Assembly (NCBI RefSeq): GCF_016925635.1
Contig: NZ_CP070490.1
Span: 4,532,001 to 4,596,000, forward strand
Reading direction: 5' to 3'
DNA length: 64,000 nt
Source of the DNA: Lysinibacillus fusiformis
Lineage (GTDB): Bacteria > Bacillota > Bacilli > Bacillales_A > Planococcaceae
The translations under genes were made by a program, and so were the position numbers. The notes beneath the pieces are model-generated. The model worked only from the letters and a program-made list of their open reading frames with translations. It searched no databases and was not told where the DNA came from. Shown piece by piece: positions 59,689 through 64,000 of this stretch (position 1 is its first letter; every line of letters begins with the position of its first letter).

Positions 59689-60732
59689 TTGCAACCGACC
59701 AACATTAATAAACGAATTGATACATTAGATTATTTAAGAGGGTTCGCCTTACTGGGCATTATTTTAGTCAATATTCCTGCATTAATGTGGATAGAACCAC
59801 CTAAGCTAGCGAACGACATTGCCTATAGCCGCTTTTTAACACTTTTTGTAGAGGGTAAATTTTTTATCATTTTTTCATTTTTATTTGGGATAGGATTTTA
59901 TCTCTTTATATCACGGGCCAAGGTAAGGGGAGAAAAAGCCTATGCCTTATTTAGTCGTAGACTTTTGATTTTACTGCTTATGGGGCTTGTACATTTTTAT
60001 TTCCAACCAGGTGAAGCCTTAACTGTCTATGCTTTCTTTGGCTTTGTAGCCTTACCTTTTTATAAAATGCGCAAAGAAATCAATGTTATCATTGGGTTCA
60101 TTCTTTTAGCCATTACTGCTTATTTTGGCCTTAAAATTTTGATGCCATTTCCACTGATTTTACTAGGTCTAGCTGCTGGTCAATATCGATTATTTGAAAA
60201 TATCTCTATGCATCAAAGAAAAATTATGCTAGTGACGATTATTATGGGGTGTATTAGTATTGCTAGCTGGTTTTATCAATGGCTGTATGTGCCTGATGCC
60301 ATTGTCAATATTGATAATATGACTAAGGATCAGCTAGAAGCACATAGTACAAATATCGAGCAATTTGCATTAATCGGACTACAGTTCAGCCCATTTGCTT
60401 CCACATTTTATATGGGAACAATCATCCTATTATTACAAAGCACTTTGTTTCAGCGACTATTAGCGCCATTAAAAGCATATGGGCGCATGGCCTTGACTAA
60501 TTACTTGGGCCAAACAGCACTCATTCTAGTAATCGGTCACGCCTTCCAGCTAATTGGGCATCTTCGCTACATTGAATCTTTGTGGATTTGTCTTGGTATT
60601 TATGTTTGCCAATTGCTGTTTAGCAAGCTATGGTTACACTTTTTCCGCTTCGGCCCGATGGAATGGCTGTGGCGTATGGGTACCTATTGGACAGTTCCTC
60701 CCCTAAGACAAAGTAATAAAGATTCTTTATAG
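59689..60732 (+). CDS. DUF418-family membrane protein
   Basis: About eight transmembrane helices; the N-terminal RIDTLDYLRGFALLGIILVN and C-terminal YGRMALTNYLGQTALILVIG with LWLHFFRFGPMEWLWRMGTY are family hallmarks (YeiB-like). TTG start behind GAAGGAGGAG. Function unknown, probably transport or envelope modification. Confidence 0.9.
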   Translation: MQPTNINKRIDTLDYLRGFALLGIILVNIPALMWIEPPKLANDIAYSRFLTLFVEGKFFIIFSFLFGIGFYLFISRAKVRGEKAYALFSRRLLILLLMGLVHFYFQPGEALTVYAFFGFVALPFYKMRKEINVIIGFILLAITAYFGLKILMPFPLILLGLAAGQYRLFENISMHQRKIMLVTIIMGCISIASWFYQWLYVPDAIVNIDNMTKDQLEAHSTNIEQFALIGLQFSPFASTFYMGTIILLLQSTLFQRLLAPLKAYGRMALTNYLGQTALILVIGHAFQLIGHLRYIESLWICLGIYVCQLLFSKLWLHFFRFGPMEWLWRMGTYWTVPPLRQSNKDSL

Positions 60733-60903
60733 TCAATGATAAATACCTATCAGCATAGCGTTAAACGTCATATATTGGTAATGTACCCTACTCGCTTTCC
60801 ATCTTTGCTCATATCTTCAGCAAGAAACACATCCCCATTTAATTTGGTCACTTTTTGCATACAGAAGATTACGGTCAGAAATATGCAGAAGTGACTAATT
60901 TAA

Positions 60904-60940
60904 AAACAGCGTTAATCCAATATTGACGCTGTTTCTTTTA
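60904..60940 (+). terminator. Terminator downstream of the DUF418 gene
   Basis: AAACAGCGT / ACGCTGTTT followed by CTTTTATTTC, about 170 bases past the stop. Confidence 0.6.
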
Positions 60941-60968
60941 TTTCTATAAAAAAACATTTGATAAACAG

Positions 60969-61002
60969 ACAAGTCACTGGATTTTAAAATCCAGTGACTT
61001 GT
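60969..61002. repeat. Perfect 34-bp palindrome
   Basis: ACAAGTCACTGGATTTT is followed immediately by its exact reverse complement with no loop. It lies between converging genes, so it may serve as a bidirectional terminator. Confidence 0.6.
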
Positions 61003-61092
61003 ATTCATTGCAGTTATTTTTCTATTTAGCTGTTCATTGCCACTTTCGTCACATTCGAGTATGTCTCTTCTTATATCCGTAGCCCCTAACGT

Positions 61093-61947
61093 CTAAATAC
61101 GTGTTAATGCGCCATTCGGCTTTGGTAATTCTTGAACTGTTATCTGATTCATTTTACAAAAGTGTTTAAAGAATTGTTGCGCCAACTCTCGTTCTTTTGG
61201 GTCACTTTTCAACGAAATGATATCAAGTAAAATTTGAGCCATCCATAAATTTTCAAAGTAACGATATTTACCTGTCTTCCATGTCATTTTTTCGGGGAAT
61301 TTTTCATTTATATAGTATTGCCAGAACAGCAGCTGATCTGATTCCTGTTCTGTCAGTTGAATTCTGTATTTTGAATGAGCAGGAATATGTCCATCTTCAC
61401 ACAGCTTACCGACAAAATTTTCATTCACCATATAGACACCTAAGATACGTCTATCTTTTTCAGGCTTGCTGGATTCTCTTGCCGTTAATAGAACAGCGCT
61501 ATTCTGGTGCAGGCGGCTCGGCTTGTTTGGCTTTCCTTTGTTATTACCACTCTTTAATATGCCTGAAAAAACTTTCCACTCTGAAAAAGAACTATTCTGT
61601 TCTTCTGTGTCACACCAAAAAACCATTTGTGATGCGGGATGAAGTTTATGGTTATTCATAAGTTTTTCGTGTTCCAAGCGAAGTACTAGTTCTTTCCGTT
61701 GAAGTTCTTTTGCCTCTTCCATCCGCGATTCTTCTTCTTTTCGTTCAATTTCCTTTTTTTGTATAATTTCCTCAAGTAACTTAGCATCACTTTTATCATG
61801 TATTGTTAGGTGCTTTCCAAATACGTCTGGAAAAACAAACCTTTTATTTTCTGATGCAAAATGTATTTCAATACTAGAATCGTTTTGTTTAACTATACTA
61901 CCTATGCCAAAACGCTTGTGTGTAACTTTCTTATTAATTAGATTCAT
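61093..61947 (-). CDS. Hypothetical protein with PcrA-like small domain at the N-terminus
   Basis: Residues 1-48 (INKKVTHKRFGIGSIVKQND, then IEIHFASENKRFVFPDVF) resemble the C-terminal Tudor-like domain of PcrA/UvrD helicases that binds RNA polymerase. A charged helix (about 55-95) and a 180-residue C-terminal part (MVFWCDTEEQN, GVYMVNENFVGKL, KFPEKMTWKTGKYRYFENLW) follow. The last part resembles uncharacterised malate-synthase-annotated proteins of Firmicutes, but I cannot verify this. The RNA polymerase link is inference. Confidence 0.65.
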   Translation of the reverse strand: MNLINKKVTHKRFGIGSIVKQNDSSIEIHFASENKRFVFPDVFGKHLTIHDKSDAKLLEEIIQKKEIERKEEESRMEEAKELQRKELVLRLEHEKLMNNHKLHPASQMVFWCDTEEQNSSFSEWKVFSGILKSGNNKGKPNKPSRLHQNSAVLLTARESSKPEKDRRILGVYMVNENFVGKLCEDGHIPAHSKYRIQLTEQESDQLLFWQYYINEKFPEKMTWKTGKYRYFENLWMAQILLDIISLKSDPKERELAQQFFKHFCKMNQITVQELPKPNGALTRI

Positions 61948-62377
61948 TCATCTAGTCCTCCTTATGGAATAAAAATTAAGTTACTATTAGATAGTAAATT
62001 TTTTTAAATAACTTCTTTAAACAATTTCGAATTTTTCTTCCGTTTAAAAAAATAAAAAAAAACGTATCCAAATTCTTTCTGCAAAATAGGACATCGGAAT
62101 TCGAAATACGTTTATAAAAAATTATCGTAATACTATTATAACATTTTTTAATAAAATTACAAATTTATTATTGACAACCCATTTTTACATGAGTTAAAAT
62201 GATTATTTATTCTCTGAATGTCATTGGCATCATTTTAGAAAAGACCATAGACTTCTGAAAAACGCCTTCTAAAATCCAACTTTCCCTTGTTACCTATTTG
62301 ACGCCAATAAATTCTTCACCTGTTACTTATCCTAAGCATACAATGAAAATAATACCCTTTTTTGTAGGGAGGATTAT
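61948..62377. other. AT-rich intergenic stretch
   Basis: No gene seen. AAACGTAT and ATACGTTT at the ends of about 47 bases near 62068-62114 form a weak stem, perhaps a terminator for unseen transcription. Confidence 0.4.
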
Positions 62378-62623
62378 ATGAAGCAAAATAAAGGAAATCG
62401 GAATCGTGAGGGTTTGGAATCCGTGAGTCAAGCAGCTAAGTTGGCTGTCATTGCGGGGGCGATTACAACACTCGGAGACGCTCTAGCGACCATTGCGGCT
62501 GGTCTTGCTCTAGAGGATGAGTTGAAGGAAAACGAAAGTAATAGCAATGATATTTGCAAACTACAAAAGCAAATTGACGAATTAAATTATGAAATGAAAC
62601 AATTAAAAAGGATGTTACGTTAA
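62378..62623 (+). CDS. Hypothetical small protein with helix and coiled-coil tail
   Basis: GTAGGGAGGA precedes ATG. The product has a basic N-terminus, an alanine/glycine-rich hydrophobic segment (LAVIAGAITTLGDALATIAA) and a C-terminal coiled coil (CKLQKQIDELNYEMKQLKRM). This form is common in Bacillales small proteins of unknown role. Own terminator follows. Confidence 0.7.
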   Translation: MKQNKGNRNREGLESVSQAAKLAVIAGAITTLGDALATIAAGLALEDELKENESNSNDICKLQKQIDELNYEMKQLKRMLR

Positions 62624-62640
62624 TTCAGTCTGTACACAAA

Positions 62641-62673
62641 AACGACAATACCACATGGATATTGTCGTTTTTT
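62641..62673. terminator. Terminator after the 81-residue gene
   Basis: AACGACAATA / TATTGTCGTT hairpin followed by TTTTAG; it also lies at the end of the converging RidA gene. Confidence 0.75.
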
Positions 62674-62676
62674 AGG

Positions 62677-63069
62677 CTATTTAGCAGCCCAAAGTTCAAT
62701 CTCTATTTTTATATCTGGTAGCCCTAATGCAGATACATAAGCAATAGTCATAGAGGGATAGGAATGACCAAACATTACTTCCCATTGCTGATCGAAATGA
62801 TACCAATCAATCTCCTCTGTCGCCCATATATTCACCTTTACCACATGAGAAGCATCCAATCCCTCAGTTGCTAAAAGCGCTTCAATATTTTTAAATGTAT
62901 TGATCGTTTGTTCAATTAGACCTCCAGGCAGTTGCTCATCTTGATCAACCCCTATTTGTCCAGAGAATACATACATTGTTGCATCTTTCGGAATGATTGT
63001 GATGTGGCTATATTTCCCAACAGGGCTAGGTACCTGCATTGGATTTTTACGTAATATGTTTGTTTTCAT
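62677..63069 (-). CDS. RidA-family protein
   Basis: YVFSGQIGVDQDEQLPGGLI, EQTINTFKNIEALLATEGLD, HVVKVNIWATEEIDWYHFDQ and PSMTIAYVSALGLPDIKIEI make the YjgF/RidA fold. A classical catalytic arginine position near the C-terminus is not evident, so the enamine-deaminase activity of true RidA is uncertain. 130 residues. Confidence 0.85.
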   Translation of the reverse strand: MKTNILRKNPMQVPSPVGKYSHITIIPKDATMYVFSGQIGVDQDEQLPGGLIEQTINTFKNIEALLATEGLDASHVVKVNIWATEEIDWYHFDQQWEVMFGHSYPSMTIAYVSALGLPDIKIEIELWAAK

Positions 63070-63134
63070 ATTCTTTTCTCCTTTAGGGTTGTATTTTTTC
63101 TAAAAAAGGCAGACTTATCCCTTGTTTGTTGATT

Positions 63135-63200
63135 TTAGAAAAAAACAGCTGTGGAGAACCCTATACCCATGCTTAAAAAACGAATAGCTCTTTTTTTCAT
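63135..63200 (-). CDS. Possible 21-residue peptide
   Basis: AAGGAGGAGAATTCAC precedes ATG 63200. The frame MKKRAIRFLSMGIGFSTAVF ends after one more phenylalanine. The basic start and hydrophobic end look like a small membrane peptide. The ribosome site is strong, but the frame is short, so coding is uncertain. Confidence 0.4.
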   Translation of the reverse strand: MKKRAIRFLSMGIGFSTAVFF

Positions 63201-63340
63201 GTGAATTCTCCTCCTTGTCCCTAAAGTTATGTTCACTTTACCATTTCTATCCTATACAATCAATGAAATACCCAAACTATTTTGCATATCATCGATTTTT
63301 TCTCAGGCATTTAACTATTCAACCATAGTAATCACAACAT

Positions 63341-63418
63341 ATATATAGTAGTGTAAAGCTATATTAGCCTTACACCTCCGAAATTGTTACTAGGGTCACT
63401 CCATCCCAAGTGTCCCTT
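63341..63418 (+). repeat. Conserved intergenic element Y, copy 2
   Basis: Parallel to 44330-44410: TAGTAGTGT, AAAGCT, CACCTCC, AAATTGTTACT, then the hairpin AGGGTCACT / AAGTGTCCCT. No YjcZ-like gene follows here; a second hairpin at 63430 does. Confidence 0.5.
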
Positions 63419-63429
63419 TGCATAATAGA

Positions 63430-63463
63430 ACTAGGTACCCCTCTTTGGCGTACCTAGTTTTTT
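63430..63463 (+). terminator. Terminator hairpin
   Basis: ACTAGGTA / TACCTAGT followed by TTTTTTTGG, just after element Y copy 2. Confidence 0.65.
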
Positions 63464-63714
63464 TGGTTATTTGGGGTCGAGTCGCACTTATGTTGACTAA
63501 GTATTGTTACCCCTGCATTACAGCTAATTTTTTTCATCTGCAAGTAATATTGATTGCAGCTTTTATCTCTAATCAATCGTATTTTTTAAGCTGAGGTGTA
63601 GAATTCTTATGCTGAAAAATACCATAGCCGTTTATACAACATATATATAAAAGAATGCAATATGCAACAAAAATGTTAAGCTTAGTAATTGTGAGCCGAG
63701 TCATGTTTACATAA

Positions 63715-64000
63715 TTAAGAGATAAAAATATGAACCCCTCCTGTAATAACACTTAATGCAGCTATTGAGATATGGATTGTTCGTAAGCTTCGATTTTTTC
63801 TATAGTTGAATAAATTGATTCCTATAATAGCAGTAATTGACAAAAGAATAATTGCAATCAAGCCAATGATTCCTTCATTCTCCAATTCACCCTCATTAAA
63901 GTACATGATTATCCCATGACCAATACCTAACAACAATGCCATTGTGCCAAAAAGAATATGATATTTACCTATTAACTTTGCTACGTGTAAATATAGCCCT
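63715..64000 (-). CDS. Partial membrane protein, N-terminus outside window
   Basis: The frame is open to the right edge (LYLHVAKLIGKYHILFGTMA) and ends at 63715. At least three hydrophobic helices, with histidines placed in or near them (GIGHGIIM, RTIHISIAALSVITGGVHIF), reminiscent of haem-binding membrane proteins, though no family is recognised. An internal ATG at 63942 is not necessarily the start. Confidence 0.55.
   Translation of the reverse strand, partial: GLYLHVAKLIGKYHILFGTMALLLGIGHGIIMYFNEGELENEGIIGLIAIILLSITAIIGINLFNYRKNRSLRTIHISIAALSVITGGVHIFIS

Overview
The window looks like chromosomal DNA of a spore-forming Bacillales species with AT-rich coding, most likely Lysinibacillus or a close relative. 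The reasons are a YjcZ-type 38-residue spore protein, a divergent ligD/ku pair, a YtrA/YtrB-type ABC operon, strong AGGAGG ribosome sites with frequent TTG and GTG starts, and Bacillaceae-type palindromic intergenic repeats. The genus is inference; no rRNA or marker gene is present.

Layout. (1) About 1-18.3 kb is the right part of a prophage whose late genes lie left of base 1. Reading leftwards from the genetic switch, minus-strand early genes encode Rha, DUF771 and HTH proteins, an ERF annealing protein, a DnaD-type initiator with candidate origin repeats, SSB, RecU, an ASCH protein, a clamp-motif protein and a sigma-like late regulator, with a few cargo genes. Rightwards from the switch come two CI-like repressors sharing one C-terminal module, a cargo operon (SF2 helicase plus an 84-residue protein), an ImmA-type protease and a tyrosine integrase followed by arm-type repeats. 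(2) 18.3-25 kb is a decayed zone: an intact ECF sigma/anti-sigma pair, a few small proteins, and remnants of a tail fibre, a small phage membrane protein, a second ImmA and an M20 amidohydrolase. (3) 25-32 kb is one minus-strand catabolic operon: an IclR regulator, an allantoinase/hydantoinase-like cyclic amidohydrolase, an MmgE/PrpD protein, an M20 carbamoylase-like hydrolase and a polar amino-acid ABC importer. Together they suggest import, ring opening and decarbamoylation of a cyclic ureide or hydantoin. (4) 32-43 kb holds ordinary accessory genes: a copper-amine-oxidase-N secreted protein, TetR, an SLH protein, a lipoprotein, a YdcZ transporter, GNAT, small membrane proteins and a YtrA-type GntR/ABC-2 operon. 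(5) 43-46 kb is an RNA- and repeat-rich intergenic zone with YjcZ and a cold-shock gene. (6) 46-64 kb carries a CDF transporter, SDR, chemoreceptor, MBL hydrolase, a 17-unit 42-bp tandem repeat, LigD and Ku, a serine hydrolase, a WYL regulator, DUF418 and RidA proteins, and a gene cut by the right edge.

The most interesting items are the helicase/84-residue cargo operon at the prophage immunity locus, the two repressors with a swapped HTH on a common tail, a family of short promoter-plus-hairpin elements with a compensatory base change between copies at 2.3 and 44.1 kb, the 42-bp tandem repeat beside ligD, and repeated cassettes linking the prophage with the decayed zones. All family calls come from reading motifs by eye; none was tested by database search.
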